A DNA stretch of 64,000 nt from Shewanella algidipiscicola (GTDB lineage: Bacteria; Pseudomonadota; Gammaproteobacteria; Enterobacterales; Shewanellaceae). A model generated the notes under the pieces. It was not told where the DNA came from. It was given only the letters and a program-made list of their open reading frames with translations, and made no database searches. The stretch is taken from the NCBI RefSeq assembly GCF_003605125.1, contig NZ_QPQT01000010.1:62001-126000 (forward strand). Reading direction: 5' to 3'. The position numbers and the translations under genes were made by a program. Below are positions 36,411 through 45,188 of this stretch, in pieces; the first letter of the stretch is position 1, and each line of letters opens with the position of its first letter.

Positions 36411-37697
36411 ATGGCCCCCATTATCTGTAGTACTGCCCTAGAAGCAGTGTCTTTAATCGAAAGCGGTGAAACCCTATGGACCCACTCGATGGGGGCGACG
36501 CCTAAGGTGCTACTCGATGCGCTAGCGCAGCATGCGTTAACGATTCAAGACTTAACCCTATTACAGCTGCACACTGAATGTGCCGAGTCGCTTAGCTCAC
36601 CCAATCTGAAAGGGCATTTGCGACATCGCTGTTTTTTTGGTGGCCTACCAACGCGGCAATTGTTACAGCGTGGTGATGCCGACTATGTACCTATTTTCCT
36701 CTCGGAAGTGCCCAAATTGTTTCGCTCGGGCGAGCAACCCATCGACACCGCGATTATTCAAGTATCGCCACCAGATAAACACGGTATCTGCTCTTTAGGT
36801 ATCTCGGTCGAAGCCACCTTGGCCGCTTGCCAAGTAGCTAAAAAAATCATCGCTCACATCAACCCTATGATGCCGCGCACTCACGGTGATGGATTTATTC
36901 ACTATCAAAAATTTGCCGCTGTGTATGAGCAGAGTATGTCTTTACCACAACACCCACTCGCAGCTAGCGATGTCACCAGTTTGGCGATAGGTCAAAATGT
37001 GGCAAAACTAGTGCGTGATGGTGATTGTTTACAAATGGGCATAGGCGCGATCCCCGACGCCGTGCTTGCTTGTTTAACCGAACATCAAGATCTTGGTGTG
37101 CATACTGAGTTATTTTCCGATGGCGTGCTTAATCTGGTCGAACTTGGGGTGATTAACAATAGCCGCAAAAAAGTGCACCCGGGTAAAATTGTCACCGGTT
37201 TCGCCCTCGGTAGCCAGCGACTCTATGACTATGTCGACGACAATCCATCGGTGATCTTTATGGATATTGAACAGGTCAATGACACCTCGATCATCCGTAA
37301 AAATCCCAATGTGATGGCGATAAACTCGGCGCTGCAAGTGGATATTTCGGGACAAATTTGCGCCGACTCATTAGGCACGCGCATCTATTCCGGCGTGGGT
37401 GGGCAGATGGACTTTATTCGCGGCGCGGGATTGTCAGAAGGCGGCCGCTCGGTGATTGCATTGCCAAGCACCGCAGCGCATGGAAGTGTGTCACGTATCA
37501 GCACCGTACTCTCACCTGGTGCGGGCGTGGTTACCACCAGAGCCCATGTGCATTACATCGTCACCGAATATGGCATTGCCAACTTGCGAGGTAAATCACT
37601 ACGAGAACGCGCCCGCGCCTTAATCGACATCGCCCACCCAGATTTTAGAGAGCAGCTTTGCCAAGAAACTTTCGATATGTGGGGACTCACGGTTTAG
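36411..37697 (+). CDS. Acetyl-CoA hydrolase/CoA-transferase family protein
   Basis: This 428-residue family I CoA-transferase is of the acetyl-CoA hydrolase/4-hydroxybutyrate CoA-transferase type. Features are HSMGATPKVLLDAL in the N-terminal domain, LQMGIGAIPDAVLACL near 205, the ELFSDGVLNLVELG segment, and the C-terminal IVTEYGIANLRGKSLRERA. The conserved Glu in the TELFSDG region is expected to form the glutamyl-CoA intermediate. The ATG at 36411 is preferred to the TTG one codon upstream. A decayed copy of its 3' end lies about 1.1 kb downstream. Confidence 0.85.
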   Translation: MAPIICSTALEAVSLIESGETLWTHSMGATPKVLLDALAQHALTIQDLTLLQLHTECAESLSSPNLKGHLRHRCFFGGLPTRQLLQRGDADYVPIFLSEVPKLFRSGEQPIDTAIIQVSPPDKHGICSLGISVEATLAACQVAKKIIAHINPMMPRTHGDGFIHYQKFAAVYEQSMSLPQHPLAASDVTSLAIGQNVAKLVRDGDCLQMGIGAIPDAVLACLTEHQDLGVHTELFSDGVLNLVELGVINNSRKKVHPGKIVTGFALGSQRLYDYVDDNPSVIFMDIEQVNDTSIIRKNPNVMAINSALQVDISGQICADSLGTRIYSGVGGQMDFIRGAGLSEGGRSVIALPSTAAHGSVSRISTVLSPGAGVVTTRAHVHYIVTEYGIANLRGKSLRERARALIDIAHPDFREQLCQETFDMWGLTV

Positions 37698-37826
37698 TTT
37701 CATCTTGTAATAAACATATAGCTTCTGCGAAGGGGCTTATTCCCTCTTGAGTCGCACTACTTTGATTCGTTCTCTGGGCGCATTCTCTGCCAACCAGGCT
37801 GAAGCGTCAGCCCTAATAGACAAGCT

Positions 37827-37857
37827 AGGATACCGAATAAGGTTATCCTGGTTTTTA
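37827..37857 (+). terminator. Possible terminator after the CoA-transferase gene
   Basis: AGGATA-CC pairs with GG-T-TATCCT with one bulged base, followed by GGTTTTTA. It lies 130 bases after the gene stop. The remainder of 37698-37971 holds no recognisable gene. Confidence 0.4.
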
Positions 37858-37971
37858 CTTTTCTATCATTGGTTATGTTGAGGTCTTTTGGCTGGTCGCG
37901 CATCAGCCCCTTTCCTCAAACCTGTCACTCCTGTTTCGATGAGCTGGGACAGAAAGAAGCAAAGGGCAGCA

Positions 37972-38583
37972 TTAGTATGACGTATGTTGAGGTCTACTCA
38001 TCAATAAGTTAGAAGCGATAGCAAATAGGCAATAGCCGGTGAAGAACCAGAAGCCGATTTCTAGTTGGGCGTGCATCACTATCAATTCGCCCATCTGATC
38101 TTTGGCGTTACCGGCGAGATAACTGACAATGATGGCGACCACAAATACATCGGCCATGCTCCATTTACCTATGGCGTCGATAACGCGTGTAAGTATTATC
38201 GCCGTGCTGCCCTGAGTGAAAAGCAGAACGGCTTGCGCCAGTAGTTTGAGGGTAGGAATAATTACCGAGAAGGCGACAATCAAGAGCCCGACCAACAGGT
38301 TACCACTTTGTATCAGGTCTTGTACCGTCCCCAGTATACTACGGTGCTTGCTATAAATTTCCACCTGGCCCTCCAGCTGGTTAAAACCGAGGAATGCTGA
38401 TACCGAGCCGAGCAAACCGCGTGTTTCACTGTCTTGAGTCATTAACTCTATGGTGGTCTGGGCAAATTGGGATTTATCAGCGTGGCCATCTAGGCTTAAC
38501 ATTGGCAGGCTGAGACCGGGTATAAGTAGGGCTAAGGCGATGAGAATCACTAATAACTGTAGCCATTTACTCCGTTTTGACAT
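37972..38583 (-). CDS. Paraquat-inducible protein A (PqiA) family membrane protein
   Basis: This 203-residue protein has a helix at residues 10-28, a periplasmic stretch, then three helices (about 93-113, 125-150 and 175-195). Segments such as VGLLIVAFSVIIPTLKLLAQAV and IGKWSMADVFVVAIIVSYLAG are typical of the PqiA domain. Family members work with MCE-domain proteins in lipid trafficking between membranes, but no such partner is next to it. GGAGC lies just upstream of the ATG. Confidence 0.8.
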   Translation of the reverse strand: MSKRSKWLQLLVILIALALLIPGLSLPMLSLDGHADKSQFAQTTIELMTQDSETRGLLGSVSAFLGFNQLEGQVEIYSKHRSILGTVQDLIQSGNLLVGLLIVAFSVIIPTLKLLAQAVLLFTQGSTAIILTRVIDAIGKWSMADVFVVAIIVSYLAGNAKDQMGELIVMHAQLEIGFWFFTGYCLFAIASNLLMSRPQHTSY

Positions 38584-38751
38584 GATTGCTCCATTTTTCT
38601 ATGTTGCCTGTGGGTTGGCACCTGAGGATCGATTATACCCTATTTGGAGTGAACGCTAGCTGAATGTCGCCGCTCACGCTGGAGATATTTTTTATCATGC
38701 CAAGCGTCACCTTTAAAGTCTGGTTGCAGCCATTGGGTGATGCATTTTCAT

Positions 38752-38823
38752 CATCTGGCTGAGACTCTTGTCGATATTGTCTATCCTAATTTTAGAGAAC
38801 AGCTCCGCCAAGAGACCTTCTAT
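38752..38823 (+). pseudogene. Remnant of a CoA-transferase 3' end
   Basis: The frame starting at 38752 reads HLAETLVDIVYPNFREQL then RQETF, which lines up without gaps with RARALIDIAHPDFREQLCQETF at the end of the CoA-transferase gene (stop 37697). Nothing resembling the rest of that gene precedes it. It is best read as a decayed partial duplicate, not a gene. Confidence 0.7.
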
Positions 38824-38866
38824 CATGTGAGGACACACATATTGGCTTTACAGTATCTCAAAACGA

Positions 38867-38891
38867 AAAAAGCCTCATATTGAGGCTTTTT
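38867..38891. terminator. Bidirectional terminator hairpin
   Basis: AAAAAGCCTCA and TGAGGCTTTTT form an 11-bp stem with a 3-nt loop and A/T tails on both sides. It follows the CoA-transferase remnant. Bases 38900-39116 are AT-rich; the reverse strand of about 38909-38970 reads as a short unassigned C-terminal tail and nothing else was recognised. Confidence 0.75.
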
Positions 38892-39116
38892 GCTAAGAGC
38901 GAGGTACTTATTCAACGTTTTGGATCTGAATGTTGAACTTGAAATTTAAATCTTTAAAATTCAGTATCTTGTGTTTTTATTGGTGTGGTTAATTCTATTT
39001 TAGTCACCAATTTAGTCACCACATCTACTTTGTTAAGCAGCTTTGCCGAAGTCAGCTTCTACTACTCATTTTTTGTCTTGAAAGAGCAAGTGTTGCGGTT
39101 TGGACTAAGTGATAAA

Positions 39117-40013
39117 TTAATACAAGATACCATATTGGCTGGATGCGCAGGAATGGCAGGTATCGTCATCGAACATATTGCCAATATTAGTCATTTCCTT
39201 GCAGTATATGCATTTTATTCTGTAGGAGTCACTTTCATGAATAGCTTTAGCGGCTGACTTTACTTGACGAGGTGTGGAGTTTAGGCTCATTTTTTGTTGT
39301 GTCACCCACTCAAGATGGGAGCTATATGGACCATGCCATCCAACGATAGCCGTTGAAATGGTGATTCCATCCTCCAGTATGTCTATGCGCATATCCTGGT
39401 TATATGCCTGATTAGTTACTTTTGCAGATGATACGTCGAAATGTTGCTTAGCCATATTGTTGCAAGCGTTATCGTCACAAGTGACCGGCTGGCCTTTGGA
39501 TTTAAAATCGGCGTCAATTAATTGATTACATGTGCTACAGATAAAAAAGGCATTTGATTGGTCAATTGCTCTAGCTAATGCTTTCAGGCTGTGTATTAGG
39601 CGGTGCGGATTTACATTAATTTTTTGATGGATAAGCTTATCAAAGTTGCCACTGTTGCTGTTAACGTGGGCGATAACAGTAAAATCTTTATCAATATTAA
39701 CAGTGTAAAGTGGTCTCACTTGCTTGTGTATTTTCCTTACTGATTGATATTGATTGAGCTCTTCAGTTGTTAAAAACCGCTTTTCATTAGTATTTAAATC
39801 AATAAGTGGTGTATTGGCGCATAGGTCAATCGGGTCAAGGGTCTTAAAAGGAGAATCAAACCTTGTGGCAGGTGAACCATATATGAAATGCGTTAATACG
39901 CCGTAAGGTGTGATTAAATCAATAAAACGATTAATCCACTCCGCATTCCCAGTAAAGTGAATGGCATCTTGCTCTAAAAGTGATTCAATCGTTGGAATGG
40001 AGTCGAGATCCAT
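39117..40013 (-). CDS. Hypothetical protein with Cys-pair (zinc-ribbon-like) C-terminal half
   Basis: I do not recognise the family of this 298-residue soluble protein. Residues 1-60 carry EWINRFIDLITPYGVLTHFIY. The second half has several CxxC-type pairs: FICSTCNQLID with TCDDNACNN, then CIYCKEM with DTCHSCASS at the very C-terminus. Four pairs could form two zinc-binding ribbons. The gene is AT-rich compared with the core genes to its left and lies at the edge of the defence island, divergent from hsdR. Confidence 0.55.
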   Translation of the reverse strand: MDLDSIPTIESLLEQDAIHFTGNAEWINRFIDLITPYGVLTHFIYGSPATRFDSPFKTLDPIDLCANTPLIDLNTNEKRFLTTEELNQYQSVRKIHKQVRPLYTVNIDKDFTVIAHVNSNSGNFDKLIHQKINVNPHRLIHSLKALARAIDQSNAFFICSTCNQLIDADFKSKGQPVTCDDNACNNMAKQHFDVSSAKVTNQAYNQDMRIDILEDGITISTAIVGWHGPYSSHLEWVTQQKMSLNSTPRQVKSAAKAIHESDSYRIKCIYCKEMTNIGNMFDDDTCHSCASSQYGILY

Positions 40014-40166
40014 GTCGTGTTCCCTATGACAAACTAAAGCTGTTGATTAAGAAAGTATTGTAGCTAAATTGCCTCAACGCTGTAACTAGGAGTTTGCGAT
40101 TCGTCCGCTTAATGAGCGGGCTACAAATTCTGAACTTAAATCGTGATTATCAATTTTTAAAAAGCT

Positions 40167-43100
40167 ATGATTAGATTAGAAAAATACCGCTGCGAGGGAA
40201 TGATGGCATTGAATACACTGGGTCAAAATTTAGAAAACAAATCTACAAACTTTAGTTTTCTGTCATCATACGATCCCATCTTTTTAGATTTAGCCTATAG
40301 CGCAGAGCGTGCCTTTACCTCAGACCCCAACACCACCTTAATTAAGCTGCGTCAGTTAGGTGAAGCAATGGCGCAAGATATCGCCGCTAGGTGTGGTATC
40401 GAGTTTGACGATAAAACGACGCAAGCGGATCTGCTTTATAAAATTCACCGAGAGTTAAACCTAGAACCTGTCGTTCGTCAGCTATTTCATTCTTTAAGAA
40501 TTGAAGGCAATAAAGCGACTCATCAGTTTAGAACCCAGCATAAAGAAGCATTAGAAGGGCTAAAGCTGGCTCGAAGCTTAGCTATTTGGTTTCATCATGC
40601 CTTTGGCGAACTCAAGTCTCCCTTTAAAGCAGGCCCATTTGTCTCTCCTGAAGATCCAAGTAAGCAGCTACAAGATTTACAAACACAGATCGAGCAGCTG
40701 CGCAGCGAACTTAATGATAACCACCAGCAGCTAGCAGATAGCCAGCAGTTAACAGAGTTAATCGCGCGGGAAAAAGAAGAATATGTGGTGCTTGCTGAAC
40801 AAATGGATGCTGAGGCCCGAGCTTTATCTCAGCAAGCGGCTGAACATGAGCAAGCACTCGCCGAGCAAAAGCAGCAATTCGAATCACGTATCAAAGCACT
40901 ACAAACTGAATTAGCACAACTTGCTGAAGCTGATAGCCAAGCTGCGACAAAAAATAAGAAGCAAATTAGCAAGCAAGCGAGCAAAGCAGGCAGTCATATT
41001 GAGCTCAGTGAAGAGCTAACGCGGGTACTTATCGATCAACAGTTAAGAGATGCAGGATGGATTGCTGACTCTGAAAGATTAGATTTTCGCAAAGGCACTC
41101 GGCCTAAAAAAGGCAAAAATATCGCCATTGCAGAATGGCCTACCCAGCATAAGGGCCTACAAGGCCGAGCTGATTATCTACTATTCTGTGGCTTAACCCC
41201 TGTGGCAGTCGTCGAGGCTAAAAAAGAGAACACCAACGTCGCGGGTAAGATAACTCAAGCGGAACGTTACTCTAAAGGATACAAACTTACTTCCCCTCAA
41301 CAAGGCGCATGGGAATTAGAAGGTCGCACGGTAGCATGGGCTGATGAGGAAGATGGTCATTACCATATCCCCTTTGTTTATTCATCTAATGGCCGAGAGT
41401 TTAATAAGCAACTGGCAGAGTTATCAGGCACTTGGTTTCGAGATGTCCGTAAACCCAGCAATGCAAAGAAGGCGCTACAGCAGTTTCATTCGCCTGATGG
41501 CTTACTCGATAAATTAAAACGTAGTCGTGAAGATGCAGAGAAGTTACTGCAGCAAGAGGGCTTTGATTACCTTGGCCTACGCGATTACCAACAAAAAGCC
41601 ATTGCTGCCGTTGAGTCAGAATTAGCGCAAGATAAAACCCAATGTCTGCTGGCTATGGCAACGGGCACTGGTAAAACCCGTACCATTATCGGTTTAATGT
41701 ACCGATTTTTAAAAGCCGAACGTTTTAGACGTATTTTATTTCTCGTTGATAGAACCGCATTGGGCGAGCAGGCTTGTGATTCATTTGATGAAGCGAAGCT
41801 TGAACAAAATAAAGTGCTGTCGTCGATCTACAATATTGCCGAATTAGGCGATATGGCCAGTGAAGCCGAAACCCGTATTCAAGTCGCTACCGTGCAAGCC
41901 ATGGTCAAGCGCATTTTTATGTCTGACACACCGCCGCCACTTGATGAATTTGACTGTATTATTGTTGACGAAGCCCACCGTGGTTATGCGCTTGACCAGC
42001 AAATGACAGAAGGTGAATTGGCAACACGAGACGCCAGCCAATACCTGTCCAGTTACCGACGGGTACTCGATTACTTTGATGCGGTGCGTATCGGCTTAAC
42101 CGCAACGCCTGCCAAGCACACAAGTGAGATTTTTGGTAAACCGGTTTACACCTACAGCTATCGCGAAGCGGTGGCAGATGATTGGCTAATCGACCATGAA
42201 CCACCCATTCGATATGAAACCTTATTAAACAAAAATGGCATCAAGTTCGAAAAAGGCGAAACCATCAGTGCTATTAATACGCAAACAGGTGAAATCGAAA
42301 CTGCCGATTTAGAAGATGAGTTAAAGTTCGAAGTTGAATCATTTAATAAGCGGGTGATAACTGAGTCATTTAATGAGGTTATTTGCCAAGAGTTAACTAA
42401 AGAATTAGATCCATTAGGCGATGAAAAAACCTTAATTTTCTGCGCCACAGACGTTCATGCTGACATGGTGAAGCGTCTGTTAGATACAGCATTCATTGGT
42501 ATATATGGTGATGACTACAATCAAGCTGCAGTGGCTAAAATAACAGGTCAAAGTGACAAAGTAAGCCAGCTTATTCGCCAGTATAAAAATGAGCGATATC
42601 CTAATATCTCCATTACCGTTGACCTATTATCAACGGGTATCGATGTGCCTAAGATTTGTCATCTGGTGTTTTTGCGCCGCGTTAAGTCGCGCATTTTATA
42701 CGAACAAATGATGGGCCGTGCGACTCGTCGTTGTGATGACATTGGTAAAACCGCATTTAAGATTTATGACCCAGTTGATATCTATACTGCACTTGAAGCC
42801 GTTAATACCATGAAGCCCATAGTGAAAGACCCAAACATCACCCTAGAACAGCTGGTGGATGAGTTAAGCGATGATCACCAGTTAACACAAGCACTAGATG
42901 CTCCAGGTGAACAGTTAGGCACTAGCCATGCTGACGATGTGCTGAATCAGCTTAGCCAAAAAGTCATGCGAGTGATGCGTAAAGCCGTTAAAAAGGCCGA
43001 GAATAAACCTGAGTTAAAAGCCAAGCTCGATCAACTTGAGGGTCTATGGGGCGTCGCGCCTGATAAGCTCCACCAGCACTTACATCAAATTGGTCCTAAA

Positions 43101-43748
43101 GCGGCTGCGCAGTTTTTTAAGCAGCATCAAGGCCTGCTTAATCAGTTAGCCGAAGTTCGTTATCTTGTTGGTAGCGATAAAATGCCGATCATCTATGAAG
43201 GCCGTGATGAATTCATCAGTCGTCAGCAAAACTATGGCGTACATGAAAAACCAGCTGACTACCTTGAAAGCTTTAACCATTTTATTAAGCAGAATATTAA
43301 CCAATCGGCAGCCTTGTCCGTGGTGGTTAATCGCCCTAAAGACCTAACCCGAGAACAACTTAAAGAAGTTAAACTTTTACTTGATGCAGCAGGTTATAGT
43401 GAGGCCCATCTGCAAAGCGCATGGCGTAAAAATACCAACCAAGATATTGCAGCCAGTATTATCGGTTATATCCGCCAAGCTGCATTAGATGAAGCGTTAA
43501 TTCCCTTTGAACAACGGGTCAATAAAGCCATGCAACGCATTTACAGCGAGCATGACTGGAACCCTAACCAACGTAAGTGGCTTCAGCGCTTAGCAAAACA
43601 ATTAGTGCATGAAGCTGTGATTGATAAGGCATTTGTCAACCAACGTTTTGCCGATCAAGGTGGTGCTAAACGCTTTAACAATGTACTTGATGATCAGCTC
43701 GATACCATTATCGACGAGCTGAACGAATACCTTTGGCAGGTCGGTTAG
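40167..43748 (+). CDS. hsdR: Type I restriction enzyme R subunit (HsdR)
   Basis: This protein of about 1190 residues has an N-terminal DUF4145-like helical domain (about 12-150), then a coiled-coil linker rich in Gln and Glu (about 165-270). The HSDR_N nuclease has its metal-binding core in GRADYLLFCGLTPVAVVEAK near residues 340-360. Next comes a superfamily 2 translocase with Walker A LAMATGTGKTRTI, IIVDEAHRGY, LTATPAKHT and the late motif QMMGRATRRCDD, followed by a helical C-terminus that docks the methylase. An ATG at 40203, with GAGG 5 bases upstream, may be the true start. It is the first gene of the restriction operon. Confidence 0.92.
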   Translation: MIRLEKYRCEGMMALNTLGQNLENKSTNFSFLSSYDPIFLDLAYSAERAFTSDPNTTLIKLRQLGEAMAQDIAARCGIEFDDKTTQADLLYKIHRELNLEPVVRQLFHSLRIEGNKATHQFRTQHKEALEGLKLARSLAIWFHHAFGELKSPFKAGPFVSPEDPSKQLQDLQTQIEQLRSELNDNHQQLADSQQLTELIAREKEEYVVLAEQMDAEARALSQQAAEHEQALAEQKQQFESRIKALQTELAQLAEADSQAATKNKKQISKQASKAGSHIELSEELTRVLIDQQLRDAGWIADSERLDFRKGTRPKKGKNIAIAEWPTQHKGLQGRADYLLFCGLTPVAVVEAKKENTNVAGKITQAERYSKGYKLTSPQQGAWELEGRTVAWADEEDGHYHIPFVYSSNGREFNKQLAELSGTWFRDVRKPSNAKKALQQFHSPDGLLDKLKRSREDAEKLLQQEGFDYLGLRDYQQKAIAAVESELAQDKTQCLLAMATGTGKTRTIIGLMYRFLKAERFRRILFLVDRTALGEQACDSFDEAKLEQNKVLSSIYNIAELGDMASEAETRIQVATVQAMVKRIFMSDTPPPLDEFDCIIVDEAHRGYALDQQMTEGELATRDASQYLSSYRRVLDYFDAVRIGLTATPAKHTSEIFGKPVYTYSYREAVADDWLIDHEPPIRYETLLNKNGIKFEKGETISAINTQTGEIETADLEDELKFEVESFNKRVITESFNEVICQELTKELDPLGDEKTLIFCATDVHADMVKRLLDTAFIGIYGDDYNQAAVAKITGQSDKVSQLIRQYKNERYPNISITVDLLSTGIDVPKICHLVFLRRVKSRILYEQMMGRATRRCDDIGKTAFKIYDPVDIYTALEAVNTMKPIVKDPNITLEQLVDELSDDHQLTQALDAPGEQLGTSHADDVLNQLSQKVMRVMRKAVKKAENKPELKAKLDQLEGLWGVAPDKLHQHLHQIGPKAAAQFFKQHQGLLNQLAEVRYLVGSDKMPIIYEGRDEFISRQQNYGVHEKPADYLESFNHFIKQNINQSAALSVVVNRPKDLTREQLKEVKLLLDAAGYSEAHLQSAWRKNTNQDIAASIIGYIRQAALDEALIPFEQRVNKAMQRIYSEHDWNPNQRKWLQRLAKQLVHEAVIDKAFVNQRFADQGGAKRFNNVLDDQLDTIIDELNEYLWQVG

Positions 43749-43793
43749 CGCTTAATTTTCAGGGCATATTTTTAGGGGGTAGCCACTGAGATA

Positions 43794-43820
43794 TGTATAG
43801 ATATTCGTATTTTCTATACA
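43794..43820. repeat. Inverted repeat TGTATAGA/TCTATACA after hsdR
   Basis: Perfect 8-bp arms (43794-43801 and 43813-43820) are separated by 11 bases. It precedes the boxes in front of fic and could be an operator or an mRNA hairpin; there is no T-run to suggest a terminator. Confidence 0.4.
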
Positions 43821-43831
43821 TGTTACCAGTA

Positions 43832-43984
43832 ATGTTGATGCAATCGACATAACAACTCAAAACACGTAACACATGTCGATAAAGTAAGCTTTTATAAATA
43901 TGTTTGCTTTACATGTCGATTGAATCGACATAAGCTCACTGCATTCTCTATTTATGTCGATAAATGAAGGTTTTTTAAACATGA
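43832..43984 (+). repeat. 81-bp imperfect tandem duplication with ATGTCGAT boxes before fic
   Basis: Four ATGTCGAT-type boxes begin at 43832, 43873, 43913 and 43954, that is at 41, 40 and 41-bp steps. The first and third are 19-bp palindromes: ATGTCGATTGAATCGACAT at 43913-43931 is perfect, and 43832-43850 deviates by two bases. The second and fourth are half sites, both continuing as ATGTCGATAAA with AAG then TTTT. Each 81-bp unit has an ATG at the same offset (+68): 43900 and 43981. The second is the likely fic start; the first opens a 7-codon peptide. The pattern suggests duplicated regulatory sites. Confidence 0.65.
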
Positions 43985-45111
43985 AATGGCAAGCTGAGCA
44001 AGCATACAACCATTTACCGCCGTTACCGCTAGACAGCAAACTCGGTGAGTTGGCCGAAACCTTACCCATACTTAAAGCCTGTATTCCTGCCCGTGCCGCC
44101 CTTGCTGAGTTAAAGCAAGCCGGTGAGTTACTGCCTAACCAAGGCCTGCTCATCAACTTACTGCCACTGCTAGAAGCCCAAGGCAGTAGCGAGATTGAAA
44201 ACATAGTTACTACCACAGACAAGCTATTTCAGTATGCTCAAGAAGATAGCCAAGCCGACCCTATGACCAAAGAGGCGCTGCGTTATCGCACTGCCCTATA
44301 CCAAGGCTTTACCGAGCTAACTAGCCGCCCATTGTGTGTAACCACGGCACTAGAAATTTGCAGCACCATAAAATCAGTCCAAATGGACGTGCGCAAAGTG
44401 CCAGGCACTAGCTTAACCAATCAGGCCACCGGTGAGGTGATTTACACCCCACCAGCAGGTGAAGGTGTTATTCGTGACTTGCTTAGCAACTGGGAAGCCT
44501 TTTTACACAATGCAGATGATGTTGACCCACTGATTAAAATGGCCATTGCCCATTACCAGTTTGAAGCCATACACCCCTTTATTGATGGTAATGGCCGTAC
44601 AGGCCGCGTGCTTAATATTCTTTACCTGATTGATCAACAGCTACTTAGCGCCCCTATTTTGTACCTAAGCCGCTATATCGTGGCTAATAAGCAAGATTAT
44701 TACCGCTTACTGCTTAATGTGACCACCAAGCAAGAATGGCAAGCGTGGATCATTTTCATGCTTAATGCCGTTGAACAAACCGCTAAGTGGACTACCCACA
44801 AAATCGCCGCCGCCCGCGAGTTAATTGAACACACCACAGAATATGTGCGTCAGCAGTTACCCAAAATCTATAGCCATGAGCTAGTACAAGTGATTTTTGA
44901 ACAGCCTTATTGTCGTATTCAAAACCTGGTTGAAAACGATATAGCAAAACGCCAAACCGCCTCAGTTTACTTAAAACAGCTGTGTGATATTGGCGTATTG
45001 CAAGAAGTACAATCAGGTAAAGAAAAGCTATTTGTTCACCCTAAATTTGTCACCTTAATGACCCAAGACAGCAATCAATTCAGTCGCTATGTCGGTGTGA
45101 GCAATCAATAG
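43981..45111 (+). CDS. Fic-domain protein between hsdR and hsdM
   Basis: This 376-residue protein has the Fic active-site motif HPFIDGNGRTGR near residue 200 (catalytic His, phosphate-binding GNGR). An upstream class II-type inhibitory motif SSEIEN near residue 70 is followed by a C-terminal winged-helix-like region (KRQTASVYLKQLCDIGVLQE). Fic enzymes transfer AMP or another nucleotide to a protein hydroxyl; the inhibitory Glu keeps them off until released. Orphan Fic genes inside type I restriction operons are known, but their targets are mostly not. The C-terminal helix-turn-helix suggests it may bind the ATGTCGAT boxes at its own promoter. An ATG at 43954 lies inside a box and is less likely as start. 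Confidence 0.88.
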   Translation: MKWQAEQAYNHLPPLPLDSKLGELAETLPILKACIPARAALAELKQAGELLPNQGLLINLLPLLEAQGSSEIENIVTTTDKLFQYAQEDSQADPMTKEALRYRTALYQGFTELTSRPLCVTTALEICSTIKSVQMDVRKVPGTSLTNQATGEVIYTPPAGEGVIRDLLSNWEAFLHNADDVDPLIKMAIAHYQFEAIHPFIDGNGRTGRVLNILYLIDQQLLSAPILYLSRYIVANKQDYYRLLLNVTTKQEWQAWIIFMLNAVEQTAKWTTHKIAAARELIEHTTEYVRQQLPKIYSHELVQVIFEQPYCRIQNLVENDIAKRQTASVYLKQLCDIGVLQEVQSGKEKLFVHPKFVTLMTQDSNQFSRYVGVSNQ

Positions 45112-45188
45112 CCCTGAATCGATAAACAATCCAAATATAAAGCTAATGCAGCAACCATTAGCCGAATTTAATTAATTGAGAACATCAA

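Noticed and set aside
40105-40119. Terminator or operator before hsdR (CCGCT/AGCGG)
   Set aside because: The arms are only 5 bp with no T-run; too weak to support.
43832-43961. CRISPR array
   Set aside because: Repeats of 8-19 bases at 40-41-bp steps resemble short repeats, but only four occur, the spacers are related to each other, and they are explained by an 81-bp tandem duplication.
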